Assembly (NCBI RefSeq): GCF_034064985.1
Contig: NZ_CP139249.1
Location: forward strand, 2,976,001-3,040,000
Direction of reading: 5' to 3'
From: Acinetobacter pittii
Lineage (GTDB): Bacteria; Pseudomonadota; Gammaproteobacteria; Pseudomonadales; Moraxellaceae
Length of the DNA: 64,000 nt
The notes beneath the pieces were generated by a model that was given only the letters and a program-made list of their open reading frames with translations, was not told the origin of the DNA and did no database searches. The first letter of the stretch is position 1; every line of letters starts with the position of its first letter. The position numbers were made by a program, and so were the translations under genes. Positions 1-7,258 of the stretch are shown here, in pieces.

Positions 1-237
1 TCGATGACAGGCCATAGCTTGGGTGCAGCCGGTGTACAAGAAGCTATTTACTCTGTACTAATGATGCAAAATGACTTTATTGCACCAAACATCAACGTGA
101 CTGAACTTGATGAAGGCGCAAAACCTTTTGATATCGTACTTGAAAAACGTGATGCAAAATTGAATACTGTAATGAGTAACAGTTTTGGCTTTGGCGGTGT
201 TAACGCTTGCCTTATTTTCAAGAAGTGGGATGCATAA
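1..237 (+). CDS. fabB: 3-oxoacyl-ACP synthase I (FabB), C-terminal part
   Basis: This is the last 78 codons of a beta-ketoacyl-ACP synthase, the elongating condensing enzyme of type II fatty-acid synthesis. The motif TGHSLGAAGVQEAIYS carries a catalytic histidine (His333 in E. coli FabB), and the tail contains the conserved MSNSFGFGGVNA loop. The segment NINVTELDEGA fits FabB better than FabF. The N-terminal domain with the catalytic cysteine lies outside the window. hemJ follows after 18 bases and is probably cotranscribed. Other fatty-acid genes (acpP, fabG, fabD) lie 35 kb away, so fabB is not in that cluster. Confidence 0.93.
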   Translation, partial: SMTGHSLGAAGVQEAIYSVLMMQNDFIAPNINVTELDEGAKPFDIVLEKRDAKLNTVMSNSFGFGGVNACLIFKKWDA

Positions 238-255
238 TCCCACCTAGGATTATCG

Positions 256-708
256 ATGGATGCACCTTCTGATGCTTTTTTGTGGGTAAAAGCATTACAT
301 ATTATTGCCGTGGTTTGTTGGTTCGCTGCTTTGTTCTACTTACCACGTCTATATGTTTATCATGCTATGAGTGAAGATGCTGCAAGTCATCAACGCTTTG
401 AGGTAATGGAACGTAAGTTGTACCGTGGAATTATGTGGCCTTCGATGATTGCTACATTAATAACCGCGCATTTCCTAGTAGATTGGGGTGATGCAACTCG
501 ACATTATCATCAAGCCACATGGTTTTACCTCAAAGTTGGATTAGTGGCTTTATTAGTGATTTACCATTTGGTATGTGGCTATTATCGTAAAAAGCTCATC
601 GGAAATGCTCACTATAAATCACATAAGTTCTGGCGATTCTTTAATGAAATGCCAACCTTAATTTTATTTGCTGTTGTGATTTTAGTTGTTGTAAAGCCTC
701 AGTTTTAA
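256..708 (+). CDS. hemJ: Protoporphyrinogen IX oxidase HemJ
   Basis: HemJ is an inner-membrane heme-dependent enzyme that oxidises protoporphyrinogen IX to protoporphyrin IX in bacteria lacking HemG and HemY. The 150-residue product has four hydrophobic segments (about residues 8-28, 55-72, 84-105 and 130-148), typical for the UPF0093 family. The conserved first-helix motif KALHIIAVVCWFAALFYLPRL includes His15 and an arginine near residue 31. The start ATG follows fabB by 18 bases. The last codons and stop form part of a terminator hairpin. hemA, the first gene of the same pathway, is at 22.4 kb. Confidence 0.92.
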   Translation: MDAPSDAFLWVKALHIIAVVCWFAALFYLPRLYVYHAMSEDAASHQRFEVMERKLYRGIMWPSMIATLITAHFLVDWGDATRHYHQATWFYLKVGLVALLVIYHLVCGYYRKKLIGNAHYKSHKFWRFFNEMPTLILFAVVILVVVKPQF

Positions 709-722
709 CTGGGGCTTTTGCT
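693..722 (+). terminator. Intrinsic terminator overlapping the hemJ stop codon
   Basis: The arms AAAGCCTCAGTT and AACTGGGGCTTT pair over 12 bp with one G-U pair. A short T-rich tract follows. The hemJ TAA (706-708) lies within the hairpin, so the last hemJ codons double as the terminator stem. Confidence 0.7.
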
Positions 723-869
723 TTTCTTATCCAAGAATTCTTTTATTCATCTTAATAAAATGCACAATCTATTCAAACAATTATATTTTTCAAAACAGAA
801 CTATAAAATTAATCAATACCCTACCTCTTTATTTAGCAATACCTAATCTATACTATGCTAAAGAAATAG

Positions 870-1430
870 ATGAACTCATTTAATGGCAAAGCTATGCTAA
901 TTTTTAATGCCTTTAAACGCTTAATCCATACACCATTTATTCTTATTACACTTTTTATTTTCCGTCACTTAAAAAACTATCCGATTAGACATTTGACTAG
1001 TCAAGAAAAATTATTGGCACAAATGGTTTTCGGCGACATGCTTGATTGCGAACGGCCTAAAATTATTGCTACGCGCTACCTCCCTTGGCAGAGTTGCGGT
1101 ATTTTCATGGCCCCAAATGGGAATATTTATGTCAATCCTGCTGATTACAGCGAAAATTACGCTCTAGAATCCAAGTTTATGCAGGGTATTTTTATTCACG
1201 AACTCACACACGTCATGCAATATCAAAAAGGTATTCATGTACTACTTAAAGGTGCTTTATTACAATCAGCTTATTACCTGAGCTTTAAAAGTTACAATCC
1301 CTACAAATATACCTACCACCCTGATAAAGCATTTAGTACGTATAATATTGAACAGCAAGGCGAAATTGCGCGCGACATTTGCTCTGGAAAAATCCCGAAT
1401 ATTATCTGTTCACCTCAACTTCATTTGTAA
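870..1430 (+). CDS. Putative zinc-metallopeptidase-like protein with HExxH motif
   Basis: Function unknown. The 186-residue product has a hydrophobic N-terminal stretch (about residues 18-32), which could be an uncleaved signal anchor. It then has a small domain with HELTHVMQYQKG (about residues 111-122), a canonical HExxH zinc motif in which both histidines and the glutamate are present. A later EQQGEIARD segment could give a third ligand. Similar Acinetobacter proteins are labelled Rhs- or Vgr-related, but no secretion gene lies nearby. A second ATG at 894 would remove eight residues. The gene stands alone between hemJ and nadE, with A+T-rich flanks. Confidence 0.6.
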   Translation: MNSFNGKAMLIFNAFKRLIHTPFILITLFIFRHLKNYPIRHLTSQEKLLAQMVFGDMLDCERPKIIATRYLPWQSCGIFMAPNGNIYVNPADYSENYALESKFMQGIFIHELTHVMQYQKGIHVLLKGALLQSAYYLSFKSYNPYKYTYHPDKAFSTYNIEQQGEIARDICSGKIPNIICSPQLHL

Positions 1431-1815
1431 CTAAATAATCAATCTCGCTTTGAACGTAACATTTCGTGCGTAATGTAAATGAGAATTCTTATAAAACAGA
1501 AATACTTATCTAAACTATAAAAGTGCGCTTATTCAATTCAAATTATTGAAAAAAATAGAACAGGCTTATTCCAAATTAGCTTGTGATAAGGCAGTATACA
1601 AACGATAAAAATAATGAAGCCTGTTTCTATTCTATACAGAAAATCTCGTTATTTTTACGCAGAAAATATGGGATTGGTATATATTATTGATCTTGACATT
1701 TTTGTTTACTATTTTAATTGTTTACTATCGTATCATACACATCGTTGAAAAATTATATCCATAAAAATCAACACTGTGTGTATCTATATTCGTTATGATC
1801 TAGGATTAGGTTTGA
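1431..1815. other. 385-base intergenic region upstream of nadE
   Basis: I see no gene here. The region is A+T-rich and holds two structured elements. One is an imperfect inverted repeat at 1555-1570 and 1613-1630 (ATAGAACAGGCTTATT against AATGAAGCCTGTTTCTAT). The other is a direct repeat of TTGTTTACTAT at 1702-1712 and 1718-1728, beginning just after a TTGACA hexamer at 1693-1698. The direct repeat lies about 90-115 bases before the nadE start and is the likeliest place for its promoter and an operator. Confidence 0.5.
1702..1728 (+). promoter_or_regulatory. Direct repeat TTGTTTACTAT x2 upstream of nadE (possible operator)
   Basis: Two exact 11-base copies start 16 bases apart (1702 and 1718). 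A TTGACA hexamer sits at 1693-1698. Repeats spaced by about one and a half helical turns, close to a probable promoter, suggest a regulator site. The protein that would bind is unknown. Confidence 0.35.
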
Positions 1816-3441
1816 ATGAAAAGTTTTAAAGTTGCCCTTGCTCAGTTTTCTCCGCATATTGGCAATATTGACTCAAACACCCAAAAGATGATTGAGCAAG
1901 TAAATCAGGCGAAAAAACAAGACGCTGACCTGATTATTTTTCCCGAGCTTTCTGTTATTGGTTATCCAGCTGAAGATCTATTGTTACGTCCAAATTTAAA
2001 TAAACGTATGCAAAAGGCTTTTGCACAACTTGCCGAAATTAAAGATATTGTCATGGTTTTCGGATTTGTGAACCAGACAGAAGATGGTCAACGTTATAAT
2101 TCTGCTGCTGTCATGAAAGACGGTCAGGTTTTGGGTGTTTTTAACAAACACAATTTACCAAACTATGGCGTCTTTGACGAAAAACGTTATTTCCAAAAAG
2201 GACATCAGCATTTGGTGTTTGAATATCTTGGGCATAAGTTTGGTGTATTAATCTGTGAAGACATCTGGTCAATTAATACTGTCAAACAGTTGAGCCAATT
2301 AAATGTTGATACAGTCCTTGTACTCAACTCATCACCATATGAAGTCGGCAAGCCACAGCACCGTACACAAACCTTGAGTGAACTTGCAAAACAACTTCAT
2401 CTAAATATTGTTTATGTTAACCAAGTAGGCGGACAAGACGATTTAATTTTTGATGGTACAAGTTTTGTCAGCAATCAAAATGGTGAAATTGCTTTACAAG
2501 CACCGAGCTTTAAAGAAGACATTTATATTGCTGAATTTGACCGTGATACAAAGTTATATAAAGTCACTGAATCTGCTCCTGCATTAGAAACGTTTGCTGA
2601 GATCTATCAAGGTTTAGTCATGGCAACTCGTGACTATGTAGAACGCTCAGGCTTCCCTGGTGTGATTTTGGGTCTTTCTGGTGGTATCGACTCTGCCCTT
2701 ACACTTGCGATTGCTGTTGATGCAATCGGTGCTGAAAGAGTCCAAGCTGTAATGATGCCATATACTTACACATCTCAAATTAGTGTAGAAGATGCGGCTG
2801 AACAAGCTCGCCGTATGGGTGTAACTTTCGGTATTGCTGAAATTCACTCAATCGTAAATAGCTTCATGCAAACCCTGTATCCTTTCTTTGGTAATTCACC
2901 AGCTGACGCAACTGAAGAAAATTTACAAGCGCGTGCTCGTGGCACATTGCTTATGGGCTTATCAAACAAGTTCGGTAATTTAGTCCTTGCCACAGGAAAT
3001 AAATCTGAACTTTCAGTTGGCTACTGTACGCTTTATGGCGATATGGTTGGTGGCTTTGCGGTTCTAAAAGATGTTTATAAAACAATCGTGTTTGAATTAG
3101 CAAAATACCGTAATAGCTTAAGTGAAACTCCGGTTATTCCTGAGCGTGTGATTACCCGCCCACCTTCAGCAGAACTTCGCCCGGATCAAAAAGACCAAGA
3201 CTCTTTACCAGCTTATGATGTATTGGATGCCATCCTGTACGCATACATTGAAGAAGATTTAGGTCAGGCCGACATTATTGCCAAAGGTTTTGATAAAGAA
3301 GTTGTTGAAAAAGTCATCCGTTTAGTTGATCGTAATGAGTACAAACGTCGTCAAGGTGCGATTGGCCCGAGAATTACTTCTCGCGCATTTAGTCGCGAAC
3401 GACGTTATCCGATTGTCAACGGTTGGACAGCGAATGACTGA
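1816..3441 (+). CDS. nadE: Glutamine-dependent NAD+ synthetase
   Basis: NadE makes NAD+ from deamido-NAD+ and ATP, using glutamine as the ammonia donor. The 541-residue protein has an N-terminal nitrilase-fold glutaminase domain with the triad Glu44 (FPELSVIGYP), Lys111 (KHNLPNY) and Cys147 (CEDIW). The C-terminal synthetase domain has the PP-loop SGGIDS at residues 288-293. This is the long, glutamine-using form rather than the short ammonia-dependent form of E. coli. The gene is preceded by a long leader with direct repeats, and its stop overlaps the next gene's start (ATGACTGA), so the two are translationally coupled. Confidence 0.97.
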   Translation: MKSFKVALAQFSPHIGNIDSNTQKMIEQVNQAKKQDADLIIFPELSVIGYPAEDLLLRPNLNKRMQKAFAQLAEIKDIVMVFGFVNQTEDGQRYNSAAVMKDGQVLGVFNKHNLPNYGVFDEKRYFQKGHQHLVFEYLGHKFGVLICEDIWSINTVKQLSQLNVDTVLVLNSSPYEVGKPQHRTQTLSELAKQLHLNIVYVNQVGGQDDLIFDGTSFVSNQNGEIALQAPSFKEDIYIAEFDRDTKLYKVTESAPALETFAEIYQGLVMATRDYVERSGFPGVILGLSGGIDSALTLAIAVDAIGAERVQAVMMPYTYTSQISVEDAAEQARRMGVTFGIAEIHSIVNSFMQTLYPFFGNSPADATEENLQARARGTLLMGLSNKFGNLVLATGNKSELSVGYCTLYGDMVGGFAVLKDVYKTIVFELAKYRNSLSETPVIPERVITRPPSAELRPDQKDQDSLPAYDVLDAILYAYIEEDLGQADIIAKGFDKEVVEKVIRLVDRNEYKRRQGAIGPRITSRAFSRERRYPIVNGWTAND

Positions 3442-4462
3442 GCAGAAAAACTCATCAAAAACTACAGCACTTGCTCAAGCACTTTTGCTTGAGCAAGTGG
3501 AATTTTTCAAAAAACAATTATCTATAGAAAACTCACCTATTTATTTCCAGCAGTTCATTCAACTGTTTATGCAACATGCTGATGAAATCAAGCTCCATGA
3601 GGTTGTTGATTTAGAACAACTACAAGCCGTTGTGAAACGCTATGCTTTTGAAATGCAGCTAGGTGCTGGTTTACTTGAGTTTATTGGGGAAATCGCGCAA
3701 CGTATTTATTTATCTGCGATGAAGTCTCCAATTCAGCTACAAGATTTGGTCTCTGATCACCAGTTTGAAATGTGGCTTTCTAAATTTTTGGAAATGGAGC
3801 ATATTCCTCATTATCTTAATCAGTTTTTAAGAACTAGTCCTTCTGTACAACAACTTTGCCAATACATTGCAACCTCAACTTTAGAACAAAAATTACCAAA
3901 ACTTCTAACAGCATCTAGAGTCGATGACTACCATTTTGAATGGCAACATAAGCTCAAAAAATTCTCTTTTTTACAGCAGCAACGCCTTGAGCATAAACTT
4001 GAAACTTGGATTGCCAGTTTTATTCATGAGCAACTTACAGAATTAAGTCTTTTATCGAGTGAAGATTTAGAAAGTCTAGTACGTCATGTTTGGGAAGATA
4101 TTAGACATAAAAAAATGTATGAATTTATGAAACAGCTCACTCCTCTCGATGTAGAAGAGTTCTTTGTTTTAATCTATGAATACTGGAAAGAATTACGCCA
4201 ATCGCAATTTATGCAAGACCTGATTTTGTATGGCGTGGAAGTTTTTTATGACTTTTATAAAGATCAAAGTTTATTTGAAGTATTAAGTGAGATTGGATTA
4301 ACTGAAAGCGACTTACAAACTGAAGCTTTACGTTTTTATCCGAAGGTTATGGATGCCTTTAATGAGCACGGTATTTTAGAACCTTTACTTCAAGCGCTTT
4401 TAGCTCCCTTTTATCAAAGCTCAAAAACACTCGATATGATTGAAAAACATTTTAATGAGTAA
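3434..4462 (+). CDS. Conserved hypothetical protein coupled to nadE
   Basis: I do not recognise this 342-residue protein. It is predicted to be almost wholly alpha-helical, soluble and rich in Glu, Gln, Leu and Phe, with no signal peptide, membrane segment or obvious catalytic motif. The start chosen is the ATG at 3434, which overlaps the nadE stop. The open frame extends upstream to 3326, but that part lies inside nadE and is a shadow. A hairpin at 4478-4499 with a T tract ends the unit. Coupling to nadE suggests a role linked to NAD or a shared expression need, but this is inference only. Confidence 0.75.
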   Translation: MTEQKNSSKTTALAQALLLEQVEFFKKQLSIENSPIYFQQFIQLFMQHADEIKLHEVVDLEQLQAVVKRYAFEMQLGAGLLEFIGEIAQRIYLSAMKSPIQLQDLVSDHQFEMWLSKFLEMEHIPHYLNQFLRTSPSVQQLCQYIATSTLEQKLPKLLTASRVDDYHFEWQHKLKKFSFLQQQRLEHKLETWIASFIHEQLTELSLLSSEDLESLVRHVWEDIRHKKMYEFMKQLTPLDVEEFFVLIYEYWKELRQSQFMQDLILYGVEVFYDFYKDQSLFEVLSEIGLTESDLQTEALRFYPKVMDAFNEHGILEPLLQALLAPFYQSSKTLDMIEKHFNE

Positions 4463-4477
4463 AAAATAGATAAAAAG

Positions 4478-4503
4478 AAACCACGCAGGAGCGTGGTTTT
4501 TAA
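4478..4503. terminator. Bidirectional terminator between the nadE unit and tRNA-Met
   Basis: The stem AAACCACGC / GCGTGGTTT with loop AGGA is flanked by T on the plus side and A on the minus side. It can end the nadE unit and, on the other strand, the tRNA-Met transcript. The same core (CCACGC-AGGA-GCGTGG) recurs at 14.6 kb. Confidence 0.8.
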
Positions 4504-4505
4504 AA

Positions 4506-4582
4506 TGGTGGCTATGACGAGACTTGAACTTGTGACCCCCGCATTATGAGTGCGGTGCTCTAACCAACTGAGCTACATAGCC
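4506..4582 (-). tRNA. tRNA-Met(CAU), elongator, copy 1
   Basis: The 77-base gene with encoded CCA folds as a standard cloverleaf: acceptor GGCTATG/CATAGCC, anticodon loop CTCATAA (anticodon CAT) on a CCGCA/TGCGG stem. The sequence closely follows E. coli elongator tRNA-Met rather than the CAU tRNA-Ile. It is identical to the copy at 14661-14737. A promoter TTGACC-17-GATAAT precedes it and a terminator follows it. Confidence 0.95.
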
Positions 4583-4597
4583 GTAAACTGTGTGCGC

Positions 4598-4626
4598 ATT
4601 ATCTATAGTTCTGTATAGCAGGTCAA
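4598..4626 (-). promoter_or_regulatory. Promoter of tRNA-Met copy 1
   Basis: On the minus strand TTGACC (4621-4626) and GATAAT (4598-4603) are separated by 17 bases. A GC-rich discriminator (GCGCACACA) follows, as expected for stringently controlled stable-RNA promoters. The second copy has the same architecture. Confidence 0.75.
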
Positions 4627-4655
4627 TAGGTAAAAACCCTTAATGCCCATCAATT

Positions 4656-4696
4656 GAACAAATAAGATTCAGATCATCATTATTTGTTCTTTTTTT
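4656..4696 (+). terminator. Orphan terminator-like hairpin, plus strand
   Basis: The arms GAACAAATAA / TTATTTGTTC are perfect over 10 bp with a 14-base loop. Seven T residues follow on the plus strand. No plus-strand gene lies between this hairpin and the previous terminator. It may be a relic of an older arrangement, or it may act on the cntB transcript end as a stabilising hairpin. Confidence 0.5.
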
Positions 4697-4739
4697 AGCA
4701 TTTTTCTGCTTTAAACAATTGATCAGCCACAGAAATATA

Positions 4740-5696
4740 TTAAAGATCTAATACTAGTTTTTTACCTTTAGCTCTCGATACACAAATCATCATGCTCTTC
4801 TGTGAAGCCTTTTCTGCATCACTTAAGTATTGATCAAAGTGATCTGCTTCGCCTTCTAAAATAGCAGTTTCACATGTACCGCATACGCCTTCGCGACATA
4901 AGCATTCCACATCAATATTTAATGTTTCAATAGCTTGTAAAATCGTCTGATTACTTTGTACTTCAATTTCCTGATTAGACTTGGCTAGTACAACCGTAAA
5001 TGCTTCCCCATCTTCAGGAACTGTTGAAGCGAATTGTTCCCAGTGAATGTACTCATCGCGATAACGATGCTTATTACAGCAATCAATCACAGCATCAATC
5101 ATGGGTTTCGGCCCACAGACATACACGTGTGTGCCTTTAGGTTGTGATGAAATCAGTTCATCCAGCTTCAATGAGCAACCTTCTGAGTCAACATAGCTAA
5201 ATACATGCTCGGCATGTTTCTGCTTTAACTCATCTAACAAAGCCGCATGTTCAGGCGAACGATAAGCATAATGTAGTTCGTATTCAACACCGCGTGCTGC
5301 AAGCTCATCCATTTGAGGTAAGAATGGTGTAATGCCAATTCCACCTGCAATTAAAATATGTTTATTGCCTGTTTCGGCTAATGGAAATAAATTTTTTGGT
5401 TCTGAAATCTGAATTTCACAGCCTTCATTACACTGATCATGCATAAACACTGACCCCCCCTTACCTTCCACATCTTTACGAACGCAGACTTGGTAAGTCG
5501 ATAGGTCTTGTGTACAACTCATCAATGAATATGCATTTGAAAGCTGTTCATTCATTTTGACAATAATATGGCTTCCCCCACTAAATCGAGGAAAGTTCTG
5601 CCCATCTTGACGTTTGAACGTAAACCGTTTGATTAAAGGGGTTAGCTGCTCCACATGAGTAACAACCGCCGGGAACATTTCATAATGACTAGCCAT
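4740..5696 (-). CDS. cntB: Carnitine monooxygenase reductase subunit CntB
   Basis: CntB passes electrons from NAD(P)H through flavin and a 2Fe-2S centre to the oxygenase CntA. The 318-residue protein shows the phthalate dioxygenase reductase order. A flavin-binding barrel comes first (NAYSLMS near residue 55), then a nucleotide domain (LIAGGIGITPFLPQ). A C-terminal plant-type ferredoxin domain has Cys267, Cys272 and Cys275 in CREGVCGTC and a fourth cysteine near 305. It is the last gene of the six-gene operon, 47 bases after the aldehyde dehydrogenase. YeaX of E. coli is the nearest well-known relative. The nearby CntA makes the assignment firm. Confidence 0.92.
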   Translation of the reverse strand: MASHYEMFPAVVTHVEQLTPLIKRFTFKRQDGQNFPRFSGGSHIIVKMNEQLSNAYSLMSCTQDLSTYQVCVRKDVEGKGGSVFMHDQCNEGCEIQISEPKNLFPLAETGNKHILIAGGIGITPFLPQMDELAARGVEYELHYAYRSPEHAALLDELKQKHAEHVFSYVDSEGCSLKLDELISSQPKGTHVYVCGPKPMIDAVIDCCNKHRYRDEYIHWEQFASTVPEDGEAFTVVLAKSNQEIEVQSNQTILQAIETLNIDVECLCREGVCGTCETAILEGEADHFDQYLSDAEKASQKSMMICVSRAKGKKLVLDL

Positions 5697-5743
5697 ATTA
5701 GAATCCTTCTTTTACCGCATATTCTTGTTGTTAGGGCTTATCC

Positions 5744-7195
5744 TTAAAGCCCTAAACACATGTATTTAATAGTCATGAACTCTTCAAGACCATACTTTGA
5801 GCCTTCACGCCCAACACCTGATTGCTTCACACCACCAAATGGTACAACTTCATTTGAAATTGCTGTGGCATTCATGCCGACCATTCCATATTCAAGTTGT
5901 TCTGACACTCGCCATAAACGTGAAATATTTTCGCTATATACATAAGCAGCCAAACCGAAGATCGTGTCATTGGCCTGAGCAACAACATCAGCTTCATCTG
6001 TAAAGCGAATAAGCGGCGCAACTGGACCAAAAATTTCTTCTTGGACAATTTCCATTGTACGGTCAACGTTAGTTAAAACTGATGGTTCATAAAAGGTTTG
6101 CCCTAAAATATGCTGCTTACCACCACAGGCAATCTTAGCGCCTTTGCTCACTGCATCATCAATTAACTGCTGTGCTTTCAAAACTGCTTTTTCATTAATT
6201 AATGGGCCAATTTGTACACCATCTTCAAGTCCATTACCGACTTTAAACTTTTGTACTTCTTGTACAAACTTCTCGGCAAAAGCTTGATAAATATTGTCGT
6301 GGACATAAATGCGATTAGCACAAACACAGGTCTGGCCCGCATTACGGAACTTTGCAAAAATCGCGCCTTGTACAGCTTTATCCAAATCGGCGTCATCAAA
6401 TACAATCAGAGGTGCATTTCCGCCCAACTCAAACGCTAACTTTTTAATAGTGCTTGAACACTGCTGCATCAGTAAACGACCCACTGGAGTTGAGCCAGTA
6501 AAGGTCAATTTCTTCACTTTTTCATGCGAAGTAAATACAGAACCAATTTCTTGAGATTTACCGGTAACAACATTAATTACACCAGCTGGAATACCTGCTT
6601 TTTCTGCAAGCTTCGCAATTGCTAAAGCACAGTAAGGTGTTTCATTTGCTGGCTTAATCACTATCGTACATCCAGCTGCTAAAGCTGGTGCTGCTTTACG
6701 GGTAATCATGGCAATTGGGAAATTCCACGGCGTGATTGCAGTCACAACCCCCACAGGTTCTTTACTAATAATAAATCGCTGTTGATTATTGACGGTTGGA
6801 ATCACATCACCATAAATACGCTTGCCTTCTTCGGCAAACCATTGAATAAATGATGCAGCATAACGCACCTCACCTTTCGCTTCTGCCAAAGGTTTTCCCT
6901 GCTCAATAGTCATGATTAAAGCAAGTTCATCGGTATGATCGAGAACCAGTTTGTACCAAGCCAATAAAATATCTGCACGGTTTTGAGCCGTTAAAGCTTT
7001 CCAACTTTGCAATGCTGTATAGGCCGCTTCAACCGCCTGTGTAGCCTCAGCCGCTCCCATATTTGGAATTGTGCCAATTTCTTCGCCTGTTGCAGGGTTA
7101 GTTACCGGAACCGTCGCATTCGACTGTGCAGCTAACCATTGCCCGTTAATATAGGCTTGTTGCTGAAATAATTCAGAACTTTGTAAACTCGACAT
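5744..7195 (-). CDS. NAD(P)+ aldehyde dehydrogenase, probable malic semialdehyde dehydrogenase
   Basis: This 483-residue aldehyde dehydrogenase is of the succinate-semialdehyde (GabD) type. The general base is Glu256 in FELGGN, the catalytic cysteine is Cys290 in GQTCVCANR, and the cofactor loop FTGST is at 232-236. By position between cntA and cntB it should oxidise malic semialdehyde, released from carnitine by CntAB, to malate. A malic semialdehyde dehydrogenase is known for this step in A. baumannii. Sequence alone would call it succinate-semialdehyde dehydrogenase, so the substrate rests on context. Confidence 0.88.
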   Translation of the reverse strand: MSSLQSSELFQQQAYINGQWLAAQSNATVPVTNPATGEEIGTIPNMGAAEATQAVEAAYTALQSWKALTAQNRADILLAWYKLVLDHTDELALIMTIEQGKPLAEAKGEVRYAASFIQWFAEEGKRIYGDVIPTVNNQQRFIISKEPVGVVTAITPWNFPIAMITRKAAPALAAGCTIVIKPANETPYCALAIAKLAEKAGIPAGVINVVTGKSQEIGSVFTSHEKVKKLTFTGSTPVGRLLMQQCSSTIKKLAFELGGNAPLIVFDDADLDKAVQGAIFAKFRNAGQTCVCANRIYVHDNIYQAFAEKFVQEVQKFKVGNGLEDGVQIGPLINEKAVLKAQQLIDDAVSKGAKIACGGKQHILGQTFYEPSVLTNVDRTMEIVQEEIFGPVAPLIRFTDEADVVAQANDTIFGLAAYVYSENISRLWRVSEQLEYGMVGMNATAISNEVVPFGGVKQSGVGREGSKYGLEEFMTIKYMCLGL

Positions 7196-7258
7196 ATCAT
7201 CTTCCTAATTGAAGAGTCAGGTGTAAATCATCTTTACACCTGAATAAATCCATTTGTT

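Noticed and set aside
3326..3433. Upstream extension of the 342-residue gene
   Set aside because: It lies in another frame inside conserved nadE. The ATG overlapping the nadE stop is the sensible start.
4506..4582. CAU-anticodon tRNA read as tRNA-Ile2
   Set aside because: Acceptor and D-arm sequences (GGCTATGTAGCTCAGTTGG) follow elongator tRNA-Met rather than the lysidine-modified isoleucine tRNA.
5760..6554. Several plus-strand frames of 60-80 codons opposite the aldehyde dehydrogenase
   Set aside because: They are shadows of a well-conserved enzyme gene, without ribosome sites or recognisable products.
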